NCBI GenBank assembly: GCA_031291435.1
Contig: JARLJC010000338.1
Span: forward strand, 1 to 60,783
Direction: 5' to 3'
Length of the DNA stretch: 60,783 nucleotides
Source of the DNA: Alphaproteobacteria bacterium
GTDB taxonomy: Bacteria; Pseudomonadota; Alphaproteobacteria; UBA9219
Numbering within the stretch: the first letter of the stretch is position 1; every line of letters begins with the position of its first letter. This document shows positions 50,101 through 58,072 of this stretch, piece by piece. A model generated the notes under the pieces. It saw only the letters and a program-made list of their open reading frames with translations. It searched no databases and was not told the DNA's origin. The translations under genes and the position numbers were made by a program.

Positions 50101-51322
50101 AAAAATCGTCGATCGAGGGTTCGTCGTCGAGCGCCTTGACGTTCTCATTCTCGTCGCCCGAAAAGCCTTTAGTCAGAAGCAGATAGGTGCGGCGGTCGAT
50201 GACCCCGTCCTTAAACGCCTTGGTCGCGGTCTGCTCCATGGTCTGGCCGTGGCGGGCCAGCAGGCGCTGGGTCTCGGTGGTCCATTTTTCGATCGGCAGG
50301 TCGAGCAGCTTCTCGCGCGCATTCTCGTCGAAAATCATGAATTCGCGCAAACCGATACGGCCACCGCCCACTTTCGGCACCAGAGCCTGGGTCACGATCA
50401 TGCGCAGGGTTTCCATCATGGCGAAGGCCCGTTCGGTACGTTCCGCCGGGTCGAACACGCTGACCATGCGGCGGACGGTGGCGGCGACGCCGATCGTATG
50501 CACGGTCGAATAGACCAGATGGCCGGTTTGCCCGGCTTCGATGGCGGCGGTCACGGTTTCGCGGTCGCGCGCTTCGCCGACAAGGATGATATTGGGTTTG
50601 CGGCGCAGGGCGTTACGCACGCCGGCGGCAAAAGTCGGAAGATGGCGGGGGATTTCGGATTGCGCCACAAGAGAACGTGGCCCCGAAATCGCGTCATAGA
50701 CATATTCGATGGGCGCCTCGTAGGCGAGCATCTTGCCGCAGCCTTGTTCGCGCTCGATCAGCATGCGGCAACCGGCGGCGAGCAAAGTCGATTTACCGCT
50801 GCCGGTGGGGCCGGTGACCAGAATCAAACCCTGACGCGGGGCCCAGTTATCGATGATTTTGTCTTCGATGCCCAGATCCTTGAGCGTCGGCGGCAGATTG
50901 GGCAGCGTGCGCATCGTGACCTGCACCGAGTCGCGGCCGCGGCTGAGCACGGCGGTAATATTGACGCGGAAACGCACGCGGGTGTTGCGGTCGGGCCGCA
51001 CTTCGTAGGACAGATCGAGATCGCGGCCCGAGGCCAGTTTGGCCAGCGCATCCGGCCCGTAAATACGGCTAAGCACATTGGCCATGTCGGCGCTGTCGAG
51101 CGGGCGGCGGGTGACGGGGAACAGGATGCCGTCAACTTCGATATAAACCGGGCGGTCGGTTTGCAGCGAGGTATCGCTGGCGCCCTGCCGCGACGACCAC
51201 AGCAACAGATCGTCGAGATTGTCTTCGCCAATGCGCAGGGGTTCATCGGGCCAGGTGCCGATTTTCTTTTCCATCGCCTTGATTTTATCGGCGAGTTCGC
51301 TGTTGTTTGTATCCGCGGTCAT
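50099..51322 (-). CDS. dotB: DotB/TraJ-like type IVB secretion ATPase
   Basis: 407 residues. PilT-like AAA+ hexameric motor that powers substrate export through the Dot/Icm channel. N-terminal PAS-like domain (LDDLLLWSSRQGASDTSLQT), Walker A GPTGSGKST at 171-179, YEAPIEYVYD Asp-box, Walker B NIILVGEARDRET and the His-box GHLVYSTVHT follow. An acidic C-terminal tail (ALDDEPSIDDF). Upstream dotC and dotD and downstream icmT reproduce the traH-I-J-K order of IncI plasmids. Not a pilus retraction ATPase, because of this context. Confidence 0.93.
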   Translation of the reverse strand: MTADTNNSELADKIKAMEKKIGTWPDEPLRIGEDNLDDLLLWSSRQGASDTSLQTDRPVYIEVDGILFPVTRRPLDSADMANVLSRIYGPDALAKLASGRDLDLSYEVRPDRNTRVRFRVNITAVLSRGRDSVQVTMRTLPNLPPTLKDLGIEDKIIDNWAPRQGLILVTGPTGSGKSTLLAAGCRMLIEREQGCGKMLAYEAPIEYVYDAISGPRSLVAQSEIPRHLPTFAAGVRNALRRKPNIILVGEARDRETVTAAIEAGQTGHLVYSTVHTIGVAATVRRMVSVFDPAERTERAFAMMETLRMIVTQALVPKVGGGRIGLREFMIFDENAREKLLDLPIEKWTTETQRLLARHGQTMEQTATKAFKDGVIDRRTYLLLTKGFSGDENENVKALDDEPSIDDF

Positions 51323-51447
51323 GCCGCCATGTTCGCTTATTAAGCTTACTTTTTCGATAATAAACGAAGGCCGGATGTTAACCCCCGGTTCATATGTGTG
51401 ACCAAGGAGTTACCCGCGAACAGGATTACCCACGCCCCATAAAGCCC

Positions 51448-51521
51448 GTCATTCCGGAAAATTCGCTTTTTCAGAACCGCGCTTGCGCGGGGCTGAAAAT
51501 GTGAATTTATCCGGAACCCAG
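51448..51521. repeat. Palindromic repeat, family A, copy 4
   Basis: GTCATTCCGGAAAATTCGC...GAATTTATCCGGAACCCAG with a CCGCGCTTGCGCGG centre, in the dotC-dotB gap. Confidence 0.8.
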
Positions 51522-51600
51522 TTAGCCTGTCCGCAAGCACTTCCCGTTCCTATTTGAGAACATACAAGGCGCGGGCGGTTTTTGCCGAGGGGTGAACTGG

Positions 51601-51668
51601 ATTCCGCACAAATTTTCTTTCGCCTTCCCCGCTGTCGCGGGGAAGGCGAAAGAAAATTTGTGCGGAAT
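51601..51668. repeat. Perfect 32-base-arm palindrome, family A variant
   Basis: Two perfect 32-base arms starting ATTCCGCACAAATTTTC with a 4-base loop TGTC. Same interior as the copy at 450. With the repeat at 51448 it fills most of the 387-base gap between dotC and dotB, in which I see no gene; a promoter for dotB may lie in 51323-51447. Confidence 0.93.
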
Positions 51669-51709
51669 GACGGCTCTGTTAATTCGCATTCGCTGCAACT
51701 AACACCAAC

Positions 51710-52630
51710 TCACCGCGTGGCGGGATTCCATTGGCTGGTCTTATTGATGAGCGCCGATTGACCGGTAATGGTCACGCCGCGGTCGCCGACGCGCATTTCG
51801 TTGCCGCCGCCGGTCACGCCACGATCGTCAGCCAGCGCGTAAGGCGGCGAGATCATGCCTTGCGCCAGAAGGTCGCGATACCGCACCATGCCGACATAAT
51901 CGTTGGTCAGGCGGTCGAGATCGGATTCGAATGTTTCTTCGGCCTGTTTCACGCCCGCATCCCAGCCTTGTTTGACATAGGCGGCCCACGCGGCTTTTTC
52001 CTCGTCGGTTTTGGGCAGCAGAATAGCGGGCGGCGGATCGACGCGGCCCCAGTCGCGTTCGAGATACAGATGCCAGTCGCGCGCTGCCGTGACGATGCGC
52101 GCCACTTTGTTGATGCGGTAGATGCGGTCGGCGACGGCGGCGGCCTGCCCGCCCGAATTGACAAGCACGGCGCGTTCGGCTTCGGAAACAACCGGCGGTT
52201 CGATCAGCAGGCCCGACGGAGCCGCGACCAAGAGACGCGAGAAATTGAAAGCCTTCGACATGCTGGTGTCGTATTCGGCGAGTCGCCGTTGGATCTGGAA
52301 GGTGCGGTAGGCGAGGCCGCCGCGCGCGCCGTAAGACAAAGCCGCTTCGCGGGTGGCGTCGGCGCGGATTTGCAGGCCGACGCTGTTGACGGCATTGGCG
52401 GCATCGGCGGCGTCGACATCGGGCGCGCTTTGATTTTGCAGATCGGCCAGAACCGGCGGCGGCGGCGAAACCGAACTGTCGCCATCGGCGGGAATGATTT
52501 TAAATGACGGCGCAGGCGAAGAAGGCACGCCCGCCTGCGAACCGCTCATAAGATTCGACGGCGAGTCGGCATAGACCGGTGCGGCCAGCAAAGCCAGCGC
52601 CGCCGAAGCGAGGAGGAGAGAGCGTTTCAT
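51710..52630 (-). CDS. dotC: DotC/TraI-like outer-membrane core protein
   Basis: 306 residues from ATG 52630; a longer frame overlaps dotD and is not used. A signal peptide ends AYA, but without the lipobox cysteine seen in Legionella DotC. The mature protein shows the family's features: SVGLQIRADATREAALSYGARGG, YDTSMSKAFNFSRLL, PPVVSEAERAVL, the ARDWHLYLERDW motif and a C-terminal WDAGVKQAEETFESDLDRLTNDY helix. DotC and DotD pilot DotH to the outer membrane. DotD lies one base upstream. Confidence 0.9.
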   Translation of the reverse strand: MKRSLLLASAALALLAAPVYADSPSNLMSGSQAGVPSSPAPSFKIIPADGDSSVSPPPPVLADLQNQSAPDVDAADAANAVNSVGLQIRADATREAALSYGARGGLAYRTFQIQRRLAEYDTSMSKAFNFSRLLVAAPSGLLIEPPVVSEAERAVLVNSGGQAAAVADRIYRINKVARIVTAARDWHLYLERDWGRVDPPPAILLPKTDEEKAAWAAYVKQGWDAGVKQAEETFESDLDRLTNDYVGMVRYRDLLAQGMISPPYALADDRGVTGGGNEMRVGDRGVTITGQSALINKTSQWNPATR

Positions 52631-52631
52631 C

Positions 52632-53171
52632 TTAGCGCGACTGATCGTTGGCGGCATAGCGCACCTCGACCACGCCTTCATTCTGATCGATCGACAGATC
52701 GGCGCGGTTGCCCGCCTGCAATCCGACATCGCGCAGCACATGCAAAATCGGCTGCTGGTAAGCATCGACATTGACGACCAGCGGGACAGCCGGTTCGCGG
52801 CCCTTGACGCGGAAGCGCAATCCGGCGCGTTCGGCCAGCACGCGGGCGATCTGTTCGATCGGGCCCGACCAGCGGATCGAAACCGGCTGCATCATGTTGG
52901 GCGAAGCGTTGGCGTAATCGTCGGGGATCGCGGGGACGGCGGGGTTACGCTGCTGCTCGATATTCGAGATATTGTCGAGCGCGCGCGAGGCTTTGTCCGC
53001 CGCCTGCGCCAATTTCACGGAAACGATATCGGGTTCGGTCGCCACCGGCTGGCCCGAAGGCGTCGTCGGCGCGGTGGGCGCGGTCATCGCGTCCCAGCGT
53101 TGCTGGAAATCGGCGCATCCGGTCAGCGCCAGCACAACGCCGGAAATAAGAAGGCTTTTGCGAATGTTCAT
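52632..53171 (-). CDS. dotD: DotD/TraH-like lipoprotein
   Basis: 179 residues from ATG 53171. Signal with lipobox LTGC (Cys20). Pro/Thr-rich linker, a helix (VKLAQAADKASRALDNISNIEQQ), then the secretin N0-like C-terminal domain: PVSIRWSGPIEQIARVLAERAGLRFRVKG, IGPVVNVDAYQQ-like and VLRDVGLQAGNRADLSID. This is the DotD fold, which forms the outer ring of the Dot/Icm core. The dotC start follows after one base. Confidence 0.92.
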   Translation of the reverse strand: MNIRKSLLISGVVLALTGCADFQQRWDAMTAPTAPTTPSGQPVATEPDIVSVKLAQAADKASRALDNISNIEQQRNPAVPAIPDDYANASPNMMQPVSIRWSGPIEQIARVLAERAGLRFRVKGREPAVPLVVNVDAYQQPILHVLRDVGLQAGNRADLSIDQNEGVVEVRYAANDQSR

Positions 53172-53229
53172 GTTATCCCGCTTCCGACTGAGTCGCACTT
53201 TTCATTAATACTCGACAGTTGATTGCCGT

Positions 53230-53493
53230 TCAATCTTGATGTTTCAGGAAATGCAGGGCGTAACCGACCAGACAGCCCCCCACCAGGATGGTTAAAAAGC
53301 CCGTAAACCAGCGCCCCTGCAAGAGCAGGAACAGCGAAGCCACGAACAGCAGGCTGGCGCCGATGCCATAGATAATGGTGGCGTTGGGCAGAGATTGAGC
53401 CGGCGCGGTAACACCGGCCTGCGAAGCGGCGACAGCCTTGCCCTGTGCGTTTTTCGCGGGCAAAGAGGGTTTTTTCTGCACCTCGTTAGCCAT
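53230..53493 (-). CDS. Small bitopic/polytopic membrane protein in the T4BSS locus
   Basis: 87 residues, overlapping the upstream stop by one base (TAATG). A polar, lysine-rich first 35 residues, then two membrane helices (ATIIYGIGASLLFVASLFLLL and FTGFLTILVGGCLVGYALHFL). Not recognised. Being wedged between the DsbC-like gene and dotD, it is probably an inner-membrane part of the secretion machine, but that is inference. Confidence 0.65.
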   Translation of the reverse strand: MANEVQKKPSLPAKNAQGKAVAASQAGVTAPAQSLPNATIIYGIGASLLFVASLFLLLQGRWFTGFLTILVGGCLVGYALHFLKHQD

Positions 53494-54392
53494 TATTTGA
53501 CGCCCAGATCGGCGAACACCGCCGCCATTTTGCCGGGTTCGCCCACCACCACTTTAACGGTGCCGTCATGGGCGCGGTAGACGAGGTAGGGCGTGGCGTC
53601 GATATGCCAGTTGTCGATCACCGCATGATTGGCGCGCACCGCCGCCAGAGCTTCGTCGGGCGGCGCGCCGCCCAGCAGGCCGTGATTGCCCGCCACATAT
53701 TGATCCCATACCGTGAGCGGATCGGCAGCCCCGAGGAACATTGCGGCGGCGCGTTCGTTATCGCTGCCCTGCGCCCCTATCGGCACCATGCGGATATGCA
53801 ATTTGCCCGCCAGCACGGCGTCGCGCAAAGCCTTCCATGTATCCTGGCAATGCGGGCAATGCGGATCCATCACCATCAGAATTTCGGGCGAATTGGTATC
53901 CTTCGCCACCATCACCGTCGCCGAGGTGGAGAGATCGTTGAGCAGCCGCACGCCCGGCGACAAAGGTTCGGACGGCAAACCGCCGGGCCCCTTGGCCGCG
54001 ATGGCGGGCGTTGCCGAAGCGGCGGCGGACTGGCCCGCTTCGTTGATCGCTATCTGCTCTTTCTGCGCGGCGGCCAGCAGATCGGCCACTTCCTTGTTGT
54101 CGCGCATCAAAGTCGAAACCTGCAAAGTCGTGAGGTTTTCGCCATCCTGCCCGAACAGAGCGCCGACCAGCACGCCTTTATTATCCGGCGTGGCATAGGC
54201 GATCTGCACCTGACCGTTTTTGACGATGAACCAGCCGTCGAGGCCGTTGCGGTTGCCGAGCGGATAAAGTTTCGCGCCGCTTTTCTGGATATTGGAGAGG
54301 ACGGGATTGCTTGCGGGATCGGGAGCCCCGGCGGCGAAAGCCGCACCCTGCATCCAAAGAATCGCGATCAAAGCGAGGATGATTTTTTTCAT
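53493..54392 (-). CDS. DsbC/DsbG-like thiol-disulfide protein (TrbB-like)
   Basis: 299 residues from ATG 54392 with GGGAG upstream. Signal peptide ending AFA. An N-terminal dimerisation-like region (resembling DsbC: SGAKLYPLGNRNGLDGWFIVKNG) and a thioredoxin domain whose active site CPHC is at 179-182, with cis-Pro in DATPYLVYRA. It should form or shuffle disulfides of pilus or secretion proteins in the periplasm; several cysteine-rich exported proteins are encoded nearby. IncI plasmids encode the similar TrbB. Confidence 0.87.
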   Translation of the reverse strand: MKKIILALIAILWMQGAAFAAGAPDPASNPVLSNIQKSGAKLYPLGNRNGLDGWFIVKNGQVQIAYATPDNKGVLVGALFGQDGENLTTLQVSTLMRDNKEVADLLAAAQKEQIAINEAGQSAAASATPAIAAKGPGGLPSEPLSPGVRLLNDLSTSATVMVAKDTNSPEILMVMDPHCPHCQDTWKALRDAVLAGKLHIRMVPIGAQGSDNERAAAMFLGAADPLTVWDQYVAGNHGLLGGAPPDEALAAVRANHAVIDNWHIDATPYLVYRAHDGTVKVVVGEPGKMAAVFADLGVK

Positions 54393-54422
54393 GGAGACTC
54401 CCTGCGGCATAAGTAGGCGGCG

Positions 54423-54887
54423 TTATTTCTGCGCGAGCTGTTCGTAGCGGTAGCGATAATGGTCGCCCTGCGGATTATGATTGATGAGGCCCTGTTTATC
54501 CATCACCGCGATGACTTTGGTGGCGTAAGGGCCGCCGATGGTGGGCGTGGCCGAATGATAGGCGGCAATCGCGCTCCATAAACCGTGGGTTTCGTCCATC
54601 TTGTTGCGCAGAATCCACGCCGCGACATGGACGTTGACGCAGCCATCGTCGCGCACCCAGGCGCGCGCCACGGGCGTACTGACATGCCATGTCTGCGCGA
54701 GGCCGGGCAGCCAGCGCGTATTGACCTGCATCGGGCCGAGATCGTAAGTGCCGTTGATATTGGGGCCGGCTTCCTGACCGACATGGCCGCCTTCGACATG
54801 CATGATGCCGATCATCACCGCCGCCGGAACGTGATAGGTATTCGCCGCCATCAACACGCACGCGGCGAGAGCTTGGGCGGTGATCAT
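54423..54887 (-). CDS. Lytic transglycosylase-like protein, PilT/SLT type
   Basis: 154 residues. Catalytic Glu32 in MHVEGGHVGQE, then the typical NGTYDLGPMQVNTRWLPGL, ARAWVRDDGCVNVHVAAWIL and IAAYHSATP motifs of VirB1/PilT-like muramidases. A hydrophobic N-terminus serves as signal or anchor. It locally opens peptidoglycan for the pilus or secretion channel. IncI plasmids encode PilT with the same role. A family B repeat pair follows upstream. Confidence 0.87.
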   Translation of the reverse strand: MITAQALAACVLMAANTYHVPAAVMIGIMHVEGGHVGQEAGPNINGTYDLGPMQVNTRWLPGLAQTWHVSTPVARAWVRDDGCVNVHVAAWILRNKMDETHGLWSAIAAYHSATPTIGGPYATKVIAVMDKQGLINHNPQGDHYRYRYEQLAQK

Positions 54888-54918
54888 GACGTTTCCCCTT
54901 TGCCGGAAGAGGAGTCAT

Positions 54919-55077
54919 GGCCCCCCTCCCTAACCCTCCCCGCAAGGGGGAGGGAATCCGTGCAGTTCTTTCTGCAATGCGAATTCTCTTCCTGCGAATG
55001 TCGAAAGAATAGAATCTCCGTGCCGCAAGAAGAATGGTGTTCCCTCCCCCTTGCGGGGAGGGTTAGGGAGGGGGGCG
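54919..55077. repeat. Inverted pair of family B repeats
   Basis: Copy 3 (54919-54957) and copy 4 (55040-55077) of the CCCTCCCTAACCCTCCCCGC unit lie in opposite orientation with about 80 bases between them, so the whole segment is a large stem-loop or a MITE-like unit. It lies between two genes of the secretion locus. Confidence 0.75.
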
Positions 55078-55103
55078 ATAGAGTATTTCGCAAAACACTC
55101 ATA

Positions 55104-55946
55104 TTACCAGCTCCCCGCGTCGAGGCGCGCCGATTCCGGCACATCGAGATAGGTCGCGAGTGTCGCCAGCATCGCCATGCGTTGATTGAAGGACTGCCAC
55201 ACTTGAGTCATGGGAACGATCTGGCCGTGCTGCGCGAAATAGGCCGCGCGCGCTTCGGCATCCATATACAAAAGACGGTCGGCTTCGGCGAAATGCGCTT
55301 CGGTATAAACCTGCCCCGCCGCCTTGAGCACGTTCCAGCACAGGAGACGCCATTCTTCGGGCGTGGCGCCCGTCGGCGCCAAAGCGCGCGTGACTTGATC
55401 GGCGGTTTTGACGAGACGCTCGGCCACTTCGGCCAGCAAGCCATGTTCGGCGCGGCCAAATGAATATTGCGCGACGGCGCCCACCACCGGCACCATCGCC
55501 TCCATCATCTTGGCGCGGAAAGTCGCGACCGTATTGGGAAGGGTTTCCTGACCCGGCGGAATCTGCGATTTGAAGCGGCTTTGCAGATCGATGGCGATGG
55601 TGGCGATGCGCGCGGCATCTTCTTCGCCCAAGGCCTTGCCGGAAGTTTTGTAAGCGGCGGCCACGGTCTGGGCGGCGGCACCGGCCAAGGCCCAGCGCAC
55701 CCAGGCATCGACCTGGTCATCGGAAGCGCCCAATTGGGCCGCGAGTTTCTGGCTGAGCAGCACGGTGCTGTCGACCAGAGTTCCCAGAATTTCGGTGTTG
55801 AAGCCTTGCGGCGCGGCATCGGGCTGCCCCGCTTGTCCACCCGCCTGTCCCTGCGCTTCGCTGATCGCCTGCAGCAAGGGAAGGCCGACCTGACGCAAGG
55901 TAGTCAGCAAGCTTTGCATCCGCGCATTGTCGGCAGTTTCGGCCAT
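55104..55946 (-). CDS. Unrecognised cytoplasmic protein of the T4BSS locus
   Basis: 280 residues without signal peptide or membrane segment. Mostly alpha-helical by composition: MQSLLTTLRQVGLPLLQAI, a Gly/Gln-rich loop, ILGTLVDSTVLLSQKLAAQLG, AARIATIAIDLQSRF, LVKTADQVTRALAP and AEADRLLYMDAEARAAYFAQHG. No family recognised. A role as chaperone, adaptor or substrate handler is a guess from its place between lytic transglycosylase and exported proteins. A TATAAT promoter lies about 70 bases upstream. Confidence 0.7.
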   Translation of the reverse strand: MAETADNARMQSLLTTLRQVGLPLLQAISEAQGQAGGQAGQPDAAPQGFNTEILGTLVDSTVLLSQKLAAQLGASDDQVDAWVRWALAGAAAQTVAAAYKTSGKALGEEDAARIATIAIDLQSRFKSQIPPGQETLPNTVATFRAKMMEAMVPVVGAVAQYSFGRAEHGLLAEVAERLVKTADQVTRALAPTGATPEEWRLLCWNVLKAAGQVYTEAHFAEADRLLYMDAEARAAYFAQHGQIVPMTQVWQSFNQRMAMLATLATYLDVPESARLDAGSW

Positions 55947-56017
55947 CGCCCTTAATCCCTTAATAAGCCCACAAAAAACAAGCCGGATCCGCGTAAAAAC
56001 CTGCGGTCGGCGCGTTT

Positions 56018-56046
56018 ATTATACGCACTTTCCGCCTGCAGGGAAG
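56018..56046 (-). promoter_or_regulatory. Candidate promoter within the T4BSS locus
   Basis: On the minus strand a perfect TATAAT (56023-56018) lies about 72 bases upstream of the gene at 55946; the -35 region (CTTCCC) is weak. The rest of the 245-base gap shows no gene. Confidence 0.42.
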
Positions 56047-56191
56047 CCCTCACCGGCCCAGCCCCCGCGAGAATGACATTGAAATGGTTAGGGAAAGATG
56101 AAAACCGGATGATTTCCGGCAATGGCGGCGGCAGAGTCACCCCGTCCGGTCCCAGACCAATAAGCTGAAAGAACGGAGGAAACCGCTTTCG

Positions 56192-57418
56192 TTACTGGCT
56201 GGCCGGCATCGTCATGGGCGAACCTTCGACCTTGGGGGTAGCCTCGGCAGCCGCAATGGCGGTGGCCAGAGCCTCGCGTTCATGTTCGATATGATCCTGA
56301 ATGGCCTGCTTTTGCGCCTGCGCCGCGGCGATGTCGGCGGCCTTGGCGTCGGGTGTCAGGTTGCGGGTATAAACGTAATATGTTTTCTGCGTGTCGCGGT
56401 TAGCAAAATCGATTTGCTGCTGCAACTGGCTGCGCCCATTGGTTTGACACCCGCCGTCACTATCAAGAACCCCGCTCTGTAGATCCGCCGTGCAACGCGT
56501 CGCCTGATCTGTATGGTCAGCTAGAAATGGACCCTTGCTGGTATTATCGTATTGCATACGCTCAGCCAAATCATTGATGCACATGGAATAGGGCGTAACG
56601 CTCTTGGCCTTCATCGAACTATAAGGATCGATATTGTTGGCCTCAATGGTCGGGCGTCCCTTCACCTGCTGCGGCGCGAGCGGCAAGCGGTTATTGATGC
56701 TGTTGCAATAACTGAGCGCTGCGACGAAAGGCATATATTTTCTATCGCTTACGCTGGCAGGCGGTGGCGTATAAACATTGTTCTTTGGCGCCGGGTATTC
56801 AGGTGGCACCAGAAGCCGATCGTGTGCGAAAACCGCGTCCGGGGTTTCATCCGCACCCGCAAATTCGCCACCCCACGGGTCTTTACACCCCAGCACTCCA
56901 TAAGCCGAAGATTCAGTATCGCCAGCCTTATCCGAATGGCAGAGGCCATTGCCATTGCGCGCGGCGATGTCCTGTGCAATGGCAGAAGCCGTATTCGGGC
57001 GGTTAGCTCCGCCGTTTGTGATCGCTTGCGCGATGGCCTGATTATCTTTCCGAAGCTCGGCCGAAGCGGCCGAGGCCTGCGCCTGACGGCAATAACTGTG
57101 ATCGGATGGCATAGCGTATTTGATATAGATATCGCCGCCATGCGTCGCATCGACAAGAGTCTTGTTATTGTCGTTGATCGAATCCGTGAACATGCCCTGA
57201 ATCTTGGTCTGCAAAATCTGCCCGGCGCTTTGTATGGCCCCCTGAAAAGCTTCCTGAATTTTCTGTATCAACTGGGTGGCATACATGGTGGGGTCGAACA
57301 CGACCTGCGCATGCGCCGGTTGCGCATTGCCGACCAGCACCGCGAGCGCCAGCGCGCCGCACATCGCCGCGCGCTGCATCTGTTTCTTTGAAATTCGCGT
57401 TTTATTTTTCATGGCCAT
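56192..57418 (-). CDS. Unrecognised exported cysteine-containing protein of the T4BSS locus
   Basis: 408 residues from ATG 57418 (57412 or 57430 are alternatives). Signal peptide ending AHAQ. The mature N-terminus VVFDPTMYATQLIQKIQEAFQGAI resembles in layout the helical VirB5/TrbJ-type pilus-tip proteins, but I cannot assign it. The middle holds about ten cysteines (YCRQAQ, LCHSDK, LGCKDPWGG, SYCNSIN, SMCIND, TRCTAD, GCQTNG), likely disulfide-bonded, and the C-terminus is a long charged helix. DsbC-like protein in the same locus would fit. Confidence 0.7.
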   Translation of the reverse strand: MAMKNKTRISKKQMQRAAMCGALALAVLVGNAQPAHAQVVFDPTMYATQLIQKIQEAFQGAIQSAGQILQTKIQGMFTDSINDNNKTLVDATHGGDIYIKYAMPSDHSYCRQAQASAASAELRKDNQAIAQAITNGGANRPNTASAIAQDIAARNGNGLCHSDKAGDTESSAYGVLGCKDPWGGEFAGADETPDAVFAHDRLLVPPEYPAPKNNVYTPPPASVSDRKYMPFVAALSYCNSINNRLPLAPQQVKGRPTIEANNIDPYSSMKAKSVTPYSMCINDLAERMQYDNTSKGPFLADHTDQATRCTADLQSGVLDSDGGCQTNGRSQLQQQIDFANRDTQKTYYVYTRNLTPDAKAADIAAAQAQKQAIQDHIEHEREALATAIAAAEATPKVEGSPMTMPASQ

Positions 57419-57431
57419 CAAGCATCCCATC

Positions 57432-57983
57432 TTACTGGCTCTGATACTGGTTGAAAGTCGGCGAACTGATCTGCGGCGACGACCAGCCGCTGATCGGGCT
57501 GATCTGCGTCCCGCCCGAGCAGGCTGTGGCGTTATAAGTCGGCAGATCGAGATTGATGTTGAAAGACGGCATCGGAATGCAGATCTTGGTCAAGTTGGTA
57601 AGCGCCGTCTGCGCCGATGTGACGGTGCCCATGACCTGCGAACAGGTCGAACTGATGACGTTATCGATGATCGGATTGATGAGCGACGAAGCGATATTCA
57701 TCGGGTCAGCAAGGCTGGGGAATTTCGAAAAAGTCTGCATCAGATTCTGAACGCATTGGTTCAGCGCCGGCTCGATCGGAAACATCGTGTTGATGTTGTG
57801 CGCCCCGGTCATAAGCTGCCGCATCCAGTCGGAATTCGCGTTGTTGATGTCCTTGTCGAACTGGCCGTCGTCGCACATCGTCTTGATGGACTGGGCATCG
57901 GCAAAAGCGCGCGACGGATGCAAAGCGGCCATAAACGACAACGCAACCAAGGCCGCAAGCCGCAATCCGCCTTTTAACCGCAT
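57432..57983 (-). CDS. Unrecognised exported protein of the T4BSS locus
   Basis: 183 residues. Signal peptide ending AFADA. Mature part with four or more cysteines (TMCDDG, NQCVQNL, STCSQVMG, TKICIPMPS, ATACSGG) and amphipathic helices (NIASSLINPIIDNVIS); the C-terminal 30 residues are Ser/Pro-rich. Looks like a small periplasmic or surface subunit. Thirteen bases separate it from the next gene, so the two are probably co-expressed. No family recognised. Confidence 0.7.
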   Translation of the reverse strand: MRLKGGLRLAALVALSFMAALHPSRAFADAQSIKTMCDDGQFDKDINNANSDWMRQLMTGAHNINTMFPIEPALNQCVQNLMQTFSKFPSLADPMNIASSLINPIIDNVISSTCSQVMGTVTSAQTALTNLTKICIPMPSFNINLDLPTYNATACSGGTQISPISGWSSPQISSPTFNQYQSQ

Positions 57984-58072
57984 GAAATGAACTCCCGCCC
58001 GTTCTGGGAACAGGCAAACCGCTTTGTTTTATAGCTTCTATCTTATCGGCGAAATCCTTACCGAAATATTAA

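Noticed and set aside
50099-51322. PilT-type pilus retraction ATPase
   Set aside because: The motor domain is PilT-like, but the dotD-dotC upstream and icmT downstream order marks it as DotB/TraJ.
55952-56140. 62-codon frame in the gap of the T4BSS locus
   Set aside because: No Shine-Dalgarno, proline-rich start, and it covers the candidate TATAAT promoter.
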